From an uncultured Lachnospiraceae bacterium (GTDB lineage: Bacteria; Bacillota; Clostridia; Lachnospirales; Lachnospiraceae), in NCBI GenBank assembly GCA_947630855.1, contig CANRJF010000006.1, positions 1-54,451 on the forward strand: 54,451 nucleotides of DNA, written 5' to 3'. Numbering within the stretch: position 1 is the stretch's first letter; the number at the start of each line of letters is the position of its first letter. The notes below the pieces were generated by a model, which was given only the letters and a program-made list of their open reading frames with translations, made no database searches and was not told where the DNA came from. A program made the position numbers and the translations under genes. Positions 16,605 to 25,274 of the stretch are shown here, piece by piece.

Positions 16605-17042
16605 TCATTCAATCCATTCAAATTCAACATAATCAGCTGTAATATCTAAAACAATGTCATTTTCAGACCACAGCTTTACAATGATTGAGCAGTATCCAAC
16701 ATTGTGATACAAATACTCCAAATTATTATTTACCATATTGAGCAAGGTTTTCTTTTCCTTAGTTAAATCAACTTCATTAAAAGCACCTGACTTATGAAGA
16801 AACCTATTAGGCTTACTTCTTACAAACAAATTTATATCATATACATCTTGAACAAAATGAAACTTTATAATTAACGACTTTACATTTGGCCTAATACTTT
16901 TAATCCCATCGTGATATGAAATATCATTCTCAAATACCAAAATAAGACTGTCTTTTTCTAGCTGTATTTTTTGAACCACACAATCATGAGGTACAGGGAT
17001 TGTCGGCACTTCTTTTTCATTCAAATAATAAGTTTCTTTCAT
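16605..17042 (-). CDS. Uncharacterised protein, immunity-type by context
   Basis: A 145-residue protein starting MKETYYLNEKEVPTIPVPHD and ending with HNVGYCSIIVKLWSENDIVL and DITADYVEFEWIE. I recall similar C-termini in small unclassified proteins of gut Firmicutes immunity arrays but cannot name a family. The ATG at 17042 follows GGAGAGG by 11 nt; the frame stays open to a TTG at 17078. No membrane segment or signal peptide is present. Confidence 0.6.
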   Translation of the reverse strand: MKETYYLNEKEVPTIPVPHDCVVQKIQLEKDSLILVFENDISYHDGIKSIRPNVKSLIIKFHFVQDVYDINLFVRSKPNRFLHKSGAFNEVDLTKEKKTLLNMVNNNLEYLYHNVGYCSIIVKLWSENDIVLDITADYVEFEWIE

Positions 17043-17096
17043 TAAATAATCTGCCTCTCCTTCGTTGATTAACTTCAAAGTTATCTCTCAATACCA

Positions 17097-17435
17097 CTAT
17101 AAAAGCAATTCTTTCATTTTCACATCTAATTGTTTAGCAAATAAATAATTTTCTTTAACATCCATACTTGTATCGTAAAAAAGCGCAACAAGTTGTTCTC
17201 CATTTATTTGACAAATCACACACTTTGTTTTTCCCTGTGACCAGATTCTAGGCAACCTCTGTCCACTAACACTTTCAAACAAATTGTCTACATTGCTATA
17301 AAGAATCAATTGCTCATACAAATCATATGATTCAAGTGCGACATCCTTTTTTATGACATCAAATCTTTTGCTTCTAAAATCCGCTTTGACAAATATCGCA
17401 ATACTATTCTTTTCAATAAATTCCTCAAGATTCAT
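17097..17435 (-). CDS. Uncharacterised 112-aa protein, immunity-type by context
   Basis: A small soluble protein starting MNLEEFIEKNSIAIFVKADF and containing SGQRLPRIWSQGKTKCVICQ. The start at 17435 follows AGGTGA; a GTG at 17447 in the same frame lacks a site. It is immediately upstream of the 145-aa gene and downstream of the broken SMI1/KNR4 gene on the same strand. Function unknown. Confidence 0.55.
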   Translation of the reverse strand: MNLEEFIEKNSIAIFVKADFRSKRFDVIKKDVALESYDLYEQLILYSNVDNLFESVSGQRLPRIWSQGKTKCVICQINGEQLVALFYDTSMDVKENYLFAKQLDVKMKELLL

Positions 17436-17516
17436 AATGCACTTCACCTATTTACTTATGCGCAACTTCAAAGCTTCGTGTGTTTTCATTCTCTCTATAA
17501 GCTTGAAAACCAACGG

Positions 17517-17833
17517 CTATTCATATACATAATCTTTGAAATAATCCGTTTCGTCTTGATAATCCAGCCATAACTCAAACCACCCCAAAAAGTCTTGCTT
17601 TTCTATATCTTGTAAACATTTGAGTCGAAATCCATCAAGCATGCAATGACAACCATCTCCAATATACTTCAAAAATGTTCGATATGCTGGCGGCAATTGA
17701 ATTTTACATTTTTCCTCAAACGCTATAATAACATCTTCTGAAAGGCGCTCCCCCAGCTCTATGTTTCTTGTGACGATTTTTCCTGAATACGAGCTATTAC
17801 TTGCTCATAATCTTTTGTCTCATATATCGGCAT
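17517..17833 (-). pseudogene. SMI1/KNR4-family protein, frameshifted
   Basis: The gene starts MPIYETKDYEQVIARIQEKS behind a good GGAG/AAGG site and hits a stop after 24 codons. Shifting frame near 17765 restores a frame containing GERLSEDVIIAFEEKCKIQL, PPAYRTFLKYIGDGC and a tail GWFELWLDYQDETDYFKDYV. The L-P-x-x-Y-x-x-F-L-x-x-G core is the SMI1/KNR4 signature, a superfamily widely used as immunity proteins. One indel near the middle explains the break; a sequencing error cannot be ruled out. Confidence 0.7.
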
Positions 17834-17966
17834 ACCTTTTCTCCACCAACTTCAAATTTCACTTCCTATTGTACCACGCACACCACTTACATTCCACTTA
17901 TATTTTTAATCTATCTGCATTTAAAATACAAGGTGGAGGACTGATATTATAATAAAATATGACAGA

Positions 17967-18158
17967 TTGTGGGAAACTCTGAAAAAGAAAAACATCAGCC
18001 AGTACTCACTCATAAAGGATTATGGCGTAGACAAAGCACAGCTTCACCGGCTTCGCAACAATATGGTAGTAAAAACGATTATTCTAAACCGTCTGTGCAA
18101 CATCTTAGACTGCCGGATTGAAGACATCATGGAGTTTGTGCCTGACAACAAAAAATAA
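17967..18158 (+). CDS. Cro/C1-type helix-turn-helix regulator, probably with a non-canonical start
   Basis: A ~64-69-residue HTH protein of the small XRE type (ISQYSLIKDYGVDKAQLHRL, then LCNILDCRIEDIMEFVP). The listed start is a TTG at 17967, but family members begin about six residues earlier (xIxYDxLWxTLK). GGTGGAGG at 17932-17939 sits 6 nt before an in-frame ATT (17946) and 9 nt before an ATA (17949), with no ATG available. The real start is thus probably ATT or ATA. It is the only plus-strand gene in the island and ends at a strong terminator. Confidence 0.8.
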   Translation: MWETLKKKNISQYSLIKDYGVDKAQLHRLRNNMVVKTIILNRLCNILDCRIEDIMEFVPDNKK

Positions 18159-18202
18159 GAGGTAATTCAGAACACAAACGTTTTGAAATACCTCTTATTT
18201 TT
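18151..18202 (+). terminator. Terminator of the HTH gene
   Basis: AAATAAGAGGTA and TACCTCTTATTT form a perfect 12-bp stem around ~24 nt and are followed by a T-run. The stem begins at the HTH stop codon. Confidence 0.8.
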
Positions 18203-18206
18203 TATT

Positions 18207-18387
18207 GAGCAGTCTCGGAAACTCGATAAAGCCCGTAGTTTTGCTCTTTTGTTCTTTTCATGGACCAGCACTGTCTGAGTATTGATTCATGGGTTAAAAC
18301 TCTTGCCCATGATGATCTGCCTGCACTTCTTATTGGCTGCAGCCCCGATGCCCTTCCACCTTTAGGTTCTTATTATGATTTCATCAA
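18207..18387 (+). repeat. Direct copy of transposase fragment (copy 2)
   Basis: 181 bp that match 12366-12546 with only about six differences, starting at GAGC and ending at TTCATCAA in both. Copy 2 stops abruptly there, where copy 1 continues into more transposase sequence. The pair brackets the immunity-type gene island as direct repeats 5.8 kb apart. Confidence 0.85.
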
Positions 18388-18551
18388 TGTTGTCGTTCCT
18401 TCCATAAATCAGTATCAATGTACCCCTTAAATTCATTGGAAATGTTATAGTTTTGTATAAGGTTGTGGTGATAATTAAAAAATTTCCCCCACTGCTGACA
18501 TTTGTGGTAATCATGTAATAGACGCCATTGTGATACCGATTGTAGGAGCAT
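18384..18551 (-). CDS. Small 55-aa ORF, possible truncated protein tail
   Basis: The frame begins MLLQSVSQWRLLHDYHKCQQ and ends NISNEFKGYIDTDLWKERQH. GGGAG lies just before the ATG (short spacing). The stop codon sits inside the end of transposase copy 2, so the ORF may be a longer gene cut by that sequence. The composition, rich in His, Trp and Tyr, looks like the tail of a nuclease-type effector, but no catalytic motif can be assigned. It follows the esterase gene by 20 nt on the same strand. Confidence 0.3.
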   Translation of the reverse strand: MLLQSVSQWRLLHDYHKCQQWGKFFNYHHNLIQNYNISNEFKGYIDTDLWKERQH

Positions 18552-18571
18552 AAACTCCCTTCGATATTTCG

Positions 18572-19387
18572 CTAACTTTTAAATATGTGCTGTACGTATT
18601 CATGCAGACATCTGCCCCACACCTGAAAATCATGACCTCCGGGATACGTCTTATATAAATGTTTCGTATTATTTTCTAAAAGAGCCTGATGGTACAATTG
18701 GGGCTGGTCGTTTACCACCAAATCATTTTCACCGTTTGCCAGCATCAGAAATGTATTGCCTTTGTATTTTTCCGGAAGTTTAAATTCTTCTTTCCGAAAC
18801 AATCCTTTTTCTGTCACACCGTTGTTCGTATAAGGAAATATTCCGTAAGCAGGGGAAAAACTTCCGATATAACCAAACAAATCTGTCCTTGTCAGCCCAA
18901 TATACAAAGATTCCCTGCCTCCCATGGAATATCCGGCAATGGCCATGTGCTCCCTTCCCTCTAATATGTTAAACTTCTCTTTGATAAACGGCATCACACT
19001 CTCTTCCAATTCTTCCCGGAACAAATCAAATGACCGGAAATGCCCAAGAGAAAAAATATCCGCCGGATTAGCGCCATCCTCTTTCCTCGTCCGCAAATTG
19101 GGAACCACCGTAATAAATTCCGGAATCTTCTTCTCCCACAGCAGATTTCCTAAAATAAACTCTGGTTTTGCATTTTTCCATTCGTTTTCATCTCCGCCAA
19201 TTCCATGGAACAGATACAGTACCGGATATTTCTTTTCCTTTTGGTAGTCCGGCGGCAGAATCACATTGAGGTTTCTCTCTGTCTCCGTAATAAGGGAAGG
19301 ATACGTAAGCCTGTGCCATGTAAAACAGACGTTTTTTGGCACACAACATGAATCACCGCCTGTCGTCATTTTTAAATCTTCCTCCAT
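18572..19387 (-). CDS. Putative esterase (alpha/beta hydrolase, esterase D-like)
   Basis: A 271-residue cytosolic alpha/beta hydrolase of the putative esterase family (PF00756 type). The nucleophile is S154 in AGYSMGGRES; the oxyanion loop is LFHGIGGDENEW at 59-70; Asp and His are probably in NGENDLV and GGHDFQVW. Relatives cleave acetyl or feruloyl esters or S-formylglutathione. AGGAGG lies 8 nt before the ATG. It follows a chemoreceptor gene by 18 nt, so the two may be co-transcribed. Confidence 0.85.
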   Translation of the reverse strand: MEEDLKMTTGGDSCCVPKNVCFTWHRLTYPSLITETERNLNVILPPDYQKEKKYPVLYLFHGIGGDENEWKNAKPEFILGNLLWEKKIPEFITVVPNLRTRKEDGANPADIFSLGHFRSFDLFREELEESVMPFIKEKFNILEGREHMAIAGYSMGGRESLYIGLTRTDLFGYIGSFSPAYGIFPYTNNGVTEKGLFRKEEFKLPEKYKGNTFLMLANGENDLVVNDQPQLYHQALLENNTKHLYKTYPGGHDFQVWGRCLHEYVQHIFKS

Positions 19388-19405
19388 TTTAAAAACCTCC
19401 TGCTT

Positions 19406-21463
19406 TTATGAAATCAAAAATCTGCTTACGGATTCTGAAAGCCTGCCTCCTAATTCTACAAGCTTTTCTGCCTGCAGCAGACAAGAATCAATGGAATTGT
19501 CAAGAACTTCCATGCTTGCGCTTGTCTCCTGGCAGAAGGCGGCATTTTCCTCCGATATGCCTGCCACCGCAGATATGTTTTGAGAGAGGGAATCCACAGA
19601 AATATTTACCGTATCAATATAACCGTTCATCTTTTCTATATTGTTCAGAAGATTTCTTAATTCCTCCATCATGTTGGAAAAACTATCCTGCATATTTTTT
19701 AACTGCTCCACCTGCTGGGAATTTTGATCAATCACCATGGACATGGCTTTTACGCTTTTCTGTGTATTACCTGTAAGTATATTTACAACATTTGAAATGT
19801 GCTTTGCGGAATCATTGGAGGATTCTGCAAGTTTACGGATTTCATCTGCAACCACAGCAAATCCTCTGCCTGCTTCTCCCGCCCGTGCCGCCTCAATAGA
19901 TGCATTTAAAGACAGCAGATTTGTCTGTTCCGCCATATCGGATATCTCCTCCGCCGCAGATATAATCTGCCCTACGGAATCTTTTGTCTGTTCTGTCTGC
20001 TGCGCCACAAGGTTTACCGCATTTCCGCTTTCCATAAACACTTTCACTAAACCTTCCAGGGTATCCTTCGTATCGGAAGAAGCGCCATTCATTGCCACGA
20101 TGGAATCCATAAGCATTTTTGTATTGTCTGTCTGTGCGATTAAATTCTCCAGAATGCTTTCCACTTTCTTTTTGGAATCGGTGGTTTCTCTGGCCTGGTT
20201 TGTGGCGCTGTCCGCCATTTCGGAAATTGCAGTGTTTGTTTCTCCGGTTCCCATGGAAATAGACTGAAATTCCCTGTTAAAATCCACTGACGCACTGTTT
20301 ATCTCCCCGGAAACATCCTGAATAACTTTAATTAGTTCCTGGAAATTCTGCTTTAATAAAATCAGTCCCTTACATATATTTCCTATCTCATCCTTTCTTT
20401 TTTGGTATTTTTCTAACTCTCCCTTTCTCCTTATATCATAATTTTGGATAGAAAGAATATCTTTTTCCACTAAATGCAGTGGGGATAACATTCTGCCAAT
20501 CAAAAGATAGGAAGTTCCTGTCATAATAAGCAATGCCCCTGCACAGTATAGAATTAAAAAATCCCTTGTTTTGCGGCTTAAGGAAAACAATTCTTCCTCT
20601 TTTACATGAACCATAAAGACCCATCCATGCTCCGGCATATAACAGTAAGAAGAAATCATACCGTTCTCCCCTTCCACATATCCGGTATTGGCTTCTTTAT
20701 TTTCCATAAATCCGGAACATATATCAAGGATTTCTTTCTGTTCTACTTCCTGTGATACCTTCTCTTTATCCTCGTTGAAAATGTACTTTTTATCTGCCAC
20801 ATTTACCAGGGAATAGGAAACGCTTTTCAGCCCCTCCATTTCCAGTTCATCCAGGATTTCCACAAGTCCCTGGGTATATATTCCCATCCCTACAAGTCCT
20901 ATGGAATTTCCATTTTCGTCAAATATGCCTTTGTACATAGACACAATCTGCTCTCCACTTGCCGGAGATAAGATAATCCCTGTATTGTAAACCCCGTCTT
21001 TTGTCTCCATCAGCTTATCCTGTAAGTTTTTTAAGGAATCCCCCTCCCTTGTGGTAATGCCTATAACCTGGGGATTTGTGTGAGCTAAAACTTGTGTCTG
21101 CCAATTGCCGGCATAAATTCCTTCCAGATTGGGTATATCCTCAGAGAAACGCTCTGTATACTTTTGCAAAGCTTCCAGTGCCTCAGGGTTTTCGGGATTT
21201 TTCATAGCGTATGTAATTTCCCCTGCCCTGGCGTATGCCGTTAATATTCGTTCTTCGTTTTGAACAAAATTTTCAATAATCTCTTTTCTCTCATTGGCCA
21301 CTGTCTTTAAATTATTAACGGCGTCACTCTTTGTGCTGCTGCCAATAATATTGATAATATTAATGGAAAACACCAGCATGATTACCGCCAGCATACAAAA
21401 GATGCCAATGGAAATCTGTCTGCCCAGCTTTGTATTTATTTTTATCTTCCTGCCCTTGCCCAT
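19406..21463 (-). CDS. Methyl-accepting chemotaxis protein with Cache-type sensor
   Basis: A 685-residue transmembrane chemoreceptor. TM1 lies at ~14-36, then a periplasmic dCache-like domain (~40-300) and TM2 at ~303-325, followed by a HAMP linker and the signalling domain. The tip hairpin reads [20 protein letters not shown], then [20 protein letters not shown]. Ligand unknown; dCache domains often bind amino acids or organic acids. It is the first of three chemoreceptors in the window. Confidence 0.93.
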   Translation of the reverse strand: MGKGRKIKINTKLGRQISIGIFCMLAVIMLVFSINIINIIGSSTKSDAVNNLKTVANERKEIIENFVQNEERILTAYARAGEITYAMKNPENPEALEALQKYTERFSEDIPNLEGIYAGNWQTQVLAHTNPQVIGITTREGDSLKNLQDKLMETKDGVYNTGIILSPASGEQIVSMYKGIFDENGNSIGLVGMGIYTQGLVEILDELEMEGLKSVSYSLVNVADKKYIFNEDKEKVSQEVEQKEILDICSGFMENKEANTGYVEGENGMISSYCYMPEHGWVFMVHVKEEELFSLSRKTRDFLILYCAGALLIMTGTSYLLIGRMLSPLHLVEKDILSIQNYDIRRKGELEKYQKRKDEIGNICKGLILLKQNFQELIKVIQDVSGEINSASVDFNREFQSISMGTGETNTAISEMADSATNQARETTDSKKKVESILENLIAQTDNTKMLMDSIVAMNGASSDTKDTLEGLVKVFMESGNAVNLVAQQTEQTKDSVGQIISAAEEISDMAEQTNLLSLNASIEAARAGEAGRGFAVVADEIRKLAESSNDSAKHISNVVNILTGNTQKSVKAMSMVIDQNSQQVEQLKNMQDSFSNMMEELRNLLNNIEKMNGYIDTVNISVDSLSQNISAVAGISEENAAFCQETSASMEVLDNSIDSCLLQAEKLVELGGRLSESVSRFLIS

Positions 21464-21516
21464 GGCTTTCCTCCTGATTCTGCTTTACCCCTTTCGTATG
21501 CATTCGTATCTTTTCC

Positions 21517-22161
21517 CTACTCCAAAATACTGCAGTTTTTTCCTTTCAGCCCAAGAAATGTGCCCTCTTCCATTCCGCCCTCCGGATGACCGATAAGCCA
21601 TTTGTTTACAGCAGTTAAAAGAGCATCTTCATCGGGGGCAGTTCCTTGGGATGATACTTTTTTATGATTCTTCTGCAAAGGATAATTGGTTCCTCTGGGC
21701 AGAATAACCGCCACCTGAAATCCTGCTCCCTCCACACCACAGGGAGCGTAATGCAAAGTTGTGGCATATATCTCCACGGCAGTTCCTTTGGGGACAAGAA
21801 AAGCTTCTACTTTTGAAGTATCATATGTAAAATCCTCTTCCATATCTGACTGCAGCCCCAGCATTAAAATGGCATCGGTAGCTGCCACATTAATCTCTGA
21901 ACTCCTGTGGTACTCCAAACCATTTAACAGCTCATTATGCCCGTTGCAGTATCCAATCTGAATGGGCATCTCCCCATACAAAACATCGGAAACTTCCTGC
22001 ATCAGGGACAGTTCTTCCAACCGGGAGACACTGGGTTCATAAACCACTCCCTGTGGTACGGGGGTATTTTTCATTTCCCGGATTAAACCCCCAAACTCTA
22101 CATGACGAATGACTCTGCCATATTTTAAAAATTCCGGCGACGCTACTGATAATATCTGCAT
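21517..22161 (-). CDS. DUF4867-family cupin-like protein
   Basis: A 214-residue protein of the DUF4867 family, a cupin-like fold of unknown function often near sugar-metabolism genes in Clostridia. Visible features are EFGGLIREMKNTPVPQGVVY, a central GYCNGHNELLNGLEYHRSSE and GTAVEIYATTLHYAPCG. A His/Glu metal site of cupin type is plausible (GHN, EYH and LHYAPC). CAGGAGG precedes the ATG. No partner gene is obvious; it lies 53 nt upstream of the chemoreceptor. Confidence 0.8.
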   Translation of the reverse strand: MQILSVASPEFLKYGRVIRHVEFGGLIREMKNTPVPQGVVYEPSVSRLEELSLMQEVSDVLYGEMPIQIGYCNGHNELLNGLEYHRSSEINVAATDAILMLGLQSDMEEDFTYDTSKVEAFLVPKGTAVEIYATTLHYAPCGVEGAGFQVAVILPRGTNYPLQKNHKKVSSQGTAPDEDALLTAVNKWLIGHPEGGMEEGTFLGLKGKNCSILE

Positions 22162-22401
22162 TTTACAGTCCTCCTGTCTTTATTTAAATTCTATTTCTTC
22201 CCCGTTTTTTACAATCTGGAATGTATCTGCTTTCCACTCCCTTTTGTACCTGTGGTACATGTTCTTTTGATATTACCATTGTAACAATCCTATTGCTATT
22301 TATCTTCAAAATTGTTGCTTATTGGTTTTTAATTATTGCTATTTTTCTTTTATGGATATTGTAAACTTATGGTCTATTACACACGTACTTAAGAGTAATT
22401 G
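22162..22401. other. Intergenic region between DUF4867 and LysR genes
   Basis: Low-GC spacer. On the minus strand it holds a 26-codon frame ending just before DUF4867 (MYHRYKREWKADTFQIVKNG then a short tail) without a ribosome binding site, so I do not call it a gene. The T/A-rich centre likely holds the DUF4867 promoter. Confidence 0.4.
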
Positions 22402-23352
22402 TTAAAACTTATCAGAAAGAAAATTCACAGGTGCGATCTCAGGGGTTTGGGGGCTTTCCCATTCGCTTTTTAGCTGGCTCAAAAATTCATTAGAGGCTTT
22501 TGAAAATACCTGATACTTTTTCCAGACAATACACAGTTCTGCTTCTATGCGTGGATATAACGGCCTGAAACAAAGCTCACTGTCGCCAGCAGTATTGATA
22601 AGTTTATCTAATGCAATCGCATAGCCGAATCCTTTCCTTACAAAATGGGAGGCGTTATATATCAGGTCATAGGTCATAACAACATTTAGCTTGCTGATGT
22701 CTGTTTTCAGCCATGAAAACATCTCGCAGCTAATGGATGCCTGATGGGATAAGATCAGCGGCTTATCCCATAAATCTTCTGCACAAACTGATTCTTTTTC
22801 TGCCAGTGGACTATCCTTCCGCATCAATACTCCCCAAATATCGGTCATAGGAAGTCGCATGTAATCGTACTTTGTCACGTCAAATGGACCGATCAATAAA
22901 CCGAAATCAATTAACCCTCTATCTAATTTTTCCGTCACGATACCGGCGTCACCACTGTAAATGTGATAATGGATCTGAGGATGCTTTTTCTGCAATCTCC
23001 CAGCAGCCTGTGCAAAAAAGGAAATAGCGTCGGTTTCGCCGCCGCCGATATAAATTTCCCCGTTGATATTTTCGTTAGAGCTGCTAAGCTCCGCTTTCGT
23101 TTTTTCCATAAGGTCAACAATTTCTTCTGCTCGTTTACGCAGTAACATCCCGTCTTCTGTTAATGTAATCTTTTTGCTGCCTCGGATGAGTAGTTGTTTT
23201 CCTACTTCTTCCTCCAGATCTTTAAGCTGTCTGGAAAGTGGCGGCTGCGTCATTTGCAGAGTTTCCGCTGCTTTTGTAATACTTTCCTCTCTCGCTACGG
23301 CAAGAAAATATTGCAATACCCGAATATCCAATTTGGCGACCTCCTTTTGCAT
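22402..23352 (-). CDS. LysR-family transcriptional regulator
   Basis: A 316-residue LysR regulator. The winged HTH lies at ~8-68 (QYFLAVAREESITKAAETLQ, MTQPPLSRQLKDLEEEVGKQ), followed by a LysR substrate-binding domain. It is transcribed away from the acetyltransferase/aldo-keto reductase pair with a 94-bp intergenic region. That region carries a TCATAC-N7-GTATGA palindrome, the expected LysR site, so it very likely controls both sides. The inducer is unknown. Confidence 0.92.
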   Translation of the reverse strand: MQKEVAKLDIRVLQYFLAVAREESITKAAETLQMTQPPLSRQLKDLEEEVGKQLLIRGSKKITLTEDGMLLRKRAEEIVDLMEKTKAELSSSNENINGEIYIGGGETDAISFFAQAAGRLQKKHPQIHYHIYSGDAGIVTEKLDRGLIDFGLLIGPFDVTKYDYMRLPMTDIWGVLMRKDSPLAEKESVCAEDLWDKPLILSHQASISCEMFSWLKTDISKLNVVMTYDLIYNASHFVRKGFGYAIALDKLINTAGDSELCFRPLYPRIEAELCIVWKKYQVFSKASNEFLSQLKSEWESPQTPEIAPVNFLSDKF

Positions 23353-23379
23353 TTATGCCCTTGATTATATCAAAAGTTC

Positions 23380-23398
23380 TCATACCTTTCAAGTATGA
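23380..23398. promoter_or_regulatory. LysR-type operator in the divergent intergenic region
   Basis: TCATAC-CTTTCAA-GTATGA is a perfect 6-bp palindrome with a 7-nt spacer, matching the T-N11-A LysR pattern. It lies midway between the LysR gene and the acetyltransferase gene. Confidence 0.7.
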
Positions 23399-23446
23399 AG
23401 ACTTATTCTTTATATGTATTTGATATTCAACTGTGGCGGCTTTATA

Positions 23447-24073
23447 ATGAGTACAGAAGGAGGCAGAAAAGTTTTGACAGTAGAGGAAATTATCAAAGGA
23501 TTTGGTAGGCAGTCGGAAGAATCCCCGGAGTATGCCGCATACGCAAATACTCTTTTTCAAGAGGCTATTCAGATCGGGATGGAAATAAATAATCGTTACC
23601 ATACTCCAGAGGAACTGCGGGCATTTATGGAACGGCTGACAGGAAAAAAGATTGACGATACGTTTCGTCTGTTCCCGCCGTTTTACACCGATTTCGGGAA
23701 AAATATTACCATCGGAAAAGATGTGTTTATTAATTCTGGCTGCCATTTTCAGGATCAAGGTGGTATTACCATCGGGGACGGCTCCCTAATCGGACATAAT
23801 GTGGTACTTGCAACCATTAACCACGACCTTGATCCGAGGAATAATCGCAAAAATCATTATGCACCGATTATCATAGGAAATCATGTCTGGATCGGTTCAA
23901 ATGCCACAATATTGCCCGGCGTAACCATCGGAGACTGGTCTGTGGTGGCAGCCGGGGCTGTGGTAACAAAAGATGTGCCATCTTATACAGTGGTGGGCGG
24001 TATCCCCGCAAAGGTACTTAAAATCATAAGAAATGAGTCCGACAAGGAGGATGTAAATGAAGAAAATATTTAG
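23447..24073 (+). CDS. Sugar O-acetyltransferase (left-handed beta-helix, maltose/galactoside type)
   Basis: A 208-residue hexapeptide-repeat acetyltransferase like Maa/LacA. It has an N-terminal helical domain, then repeats such as [33 protein letters not shown], the catalytic His in ATINHDLDP, and [20 protein letters not shown]. The upstream frame extends to 23414, but I chose the ATG at 23447 (weak GGCGG site), which matches family length better. Its last 17 nt overlap the next gene, whose AGGAGG lies inside it. Confidence 0.88.
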   Translation: MSTEGGRKVLTVEEIIKGFGRQSEESPEYAAYANTLFQEAIQIGMEINNRYHTPEELRAFMERLTGKKIDDTFRLFPPFYTDFGKNITIGKDVFINSGCHFQDQGGITIGDGSLIGHNVVLATINHDLDPRNNRKNHYAPIIIGNHVWIGSNATILPGVTIGDWSVVAAGAVVTKDVPSYTVVGGIPAKVLKIIRNESDKEDVNEENI

Positions 24074-25094
24074 CCTTGTGCTCATTTTGGCGTTGATATT
24101 CGCTATGACAGCCTGTGGGCAGACCATACAGAAGGAAACGAATACCACCGGAAATACAGAAGCAAGCCCGGTGACAGAAGTTGCCGAAAGCACTCAGGAA
24201 GACGAGTCTGCCACTGTTAGTGAAAGTACCACACCGGGCATAGAGGAGGAACCTGTTATGAAAGCAGAGTTTGATTTTGAAACAAAGACAGTCATGCTGA
24301 ACAGCGGATATGAAATGCCGATCAATGGACTGGGAACTTATAGTCTTCATGGGGATGAATGCATCAATGCTGTAAAATCCGCGCTGTCAAGTGGTGTGCG
24401 TCTCATTGACACTGCCTCTGCCTATGGCAATGAGGTGGAAATCGGTCAGGCGATCCGGGAAGCAATCGATGAAGGTATCATCCAGCGAGAGGATATTTTC
24501 GTTATTACAAAAATCTATCCGGGCAGCGAAATGGAAAACCCGGAGCAATCTATTCAGGCGTGTCTGGATCGTCTGAATATAGGCTATGTGGATATGATGC
24601 TCCTGCACCACCCGGATGCCAACGATGTGGAAGCATACAAAGCGATGGAGCAGTTTGTTGCAGATGGAAAAATCCGATCCATCGGTCTGTCTAACTGGTA
24701 TGTAGAGGAACTTACAGAATTTTTGCCACAGGTTGATACGGTTCCTGCACTTGTGCAGAATGAGATTCATCCATATTACCAGGAAAACGATGTGATTCCA
24801 TTTATTCAGGATTTGGGCATCGTGGTGCAGGGCTGGTATCCCCTTGGCGGACGGGGACATACGGCAGAGCTGCTTGGCGATCCGGTGATCTCAGAAATTG
24901 CCGAAGCGCACAATGTATCTTCCGCACAAGTCATCTTGCGGTGGAACCTGCAAAAAAGTGTAGTAGTGATTCCTGGTTCCAGTAATCCTGATCATATTAA
25001 GGAGAACACGGAATTATATCATTTCTCTTTGACCGAGGAGGAAATGGAGCGGATCAATGACCTTGACCGTGGCGAAAAGCATGACTGGTATTAA
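24057..25094 (+). CDS. Lipoprotein-anchored aldo/keto reductase
   Basis: A 345-residue protein. It has a lipoprotein signal peptide with the lipobox Cys at C20 (FAMTAC), then a Ser/Thr/Glu-rich linker (~22-70), then an aldo/keto reductase barrel. The catalytic tetrad is visible as D118 and Y123 (DTASAYGNE), K152 (VITKIYP) and H184 (LLHHPD). The NADPH-loop end is [15 protein letters not shown]. An NADPH-dependent enzyme exported and lipid-anchored is unusual; the cofactor source outside the cell is unclear. AGGAGG lies before the ATG. It is co-transcribed with the acetyltransferase under the LysR regulator. Confidence 0.85.
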   Translation: MKKIFSLVLILALIFAMTACGQTIQKETNTTGNTEASPVTEVAESTQEDESATVSESTTPGIEEEPVMKAEFDFETKTVMLNSGYEMPINGLGTYSLHGDECINAVKSALSSGVRLIDTASAYGNEVEIGQAIREAIDEGIIQREDIFVITKIYPGSEMENPEQSIQACLDRLNIGYVDMMLLHHPDANDVEAYKAMEQFVADGKIRSIGLSNWYVEELTEFLPQVDTVPALVQNEIHPYYQENDVIPFIQDLGIVVQGWYPLGGRGHTAELLGDPVISEIAEAHNVSSAQVILRWNLQKSVVVIPGSSNPDHIKENTELYHFSLTEEEMERINDLDRGEKHDWY

Positions 25095-25208
25095 AAGAGT
25101 AAGTTTTATATTTTATTCTTTGTCGCTGGTTTTAGTAAAATTTAGTGGAATTATATATGTGTTTGTGCTAAAATTGCTATATTTGGAGAATAGGACATTA
25201 GACTTGAT

Positions 25209-25240
25209 ACGGACTCTGCTTAACAGCAGAGTCCGTTTTT
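25209..25240 (+). terminator. Terminator after the aldo/keto reductase gene
   Basis: ACGGACTCTGCT and AGCAGAGTCCGT form a perfect 12-bp stem with a TAAC loop and a T-run. It ends the acetyltransferase/reductase operon. Confidence 0.9.
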
Positions 25241-25274
25241 GATATGACAATCGGCCTGGCAGTTTTATTATCAC

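Noticed and set aside
16209-16632. Plus-strand ORFs opposite the ankyrin gene
   Set aside because: They mirror the ankyrin gene in antisense frames and have no ribosome binding site or homology.
19737-20267. 176-aa plus-strand ORF inside the chemoreceptor gene
   Set aside because: Antisense of the conserved signalling domain, whose codon bias leaves long open frames; no ribosome binding site.
22176-22262. 26-codon frame MYHRYKREWKADTFQIVKNG before DUF4867
   Set aside because: No ribosome binding site and a stop immediately upstream; noted only as intergenic content.
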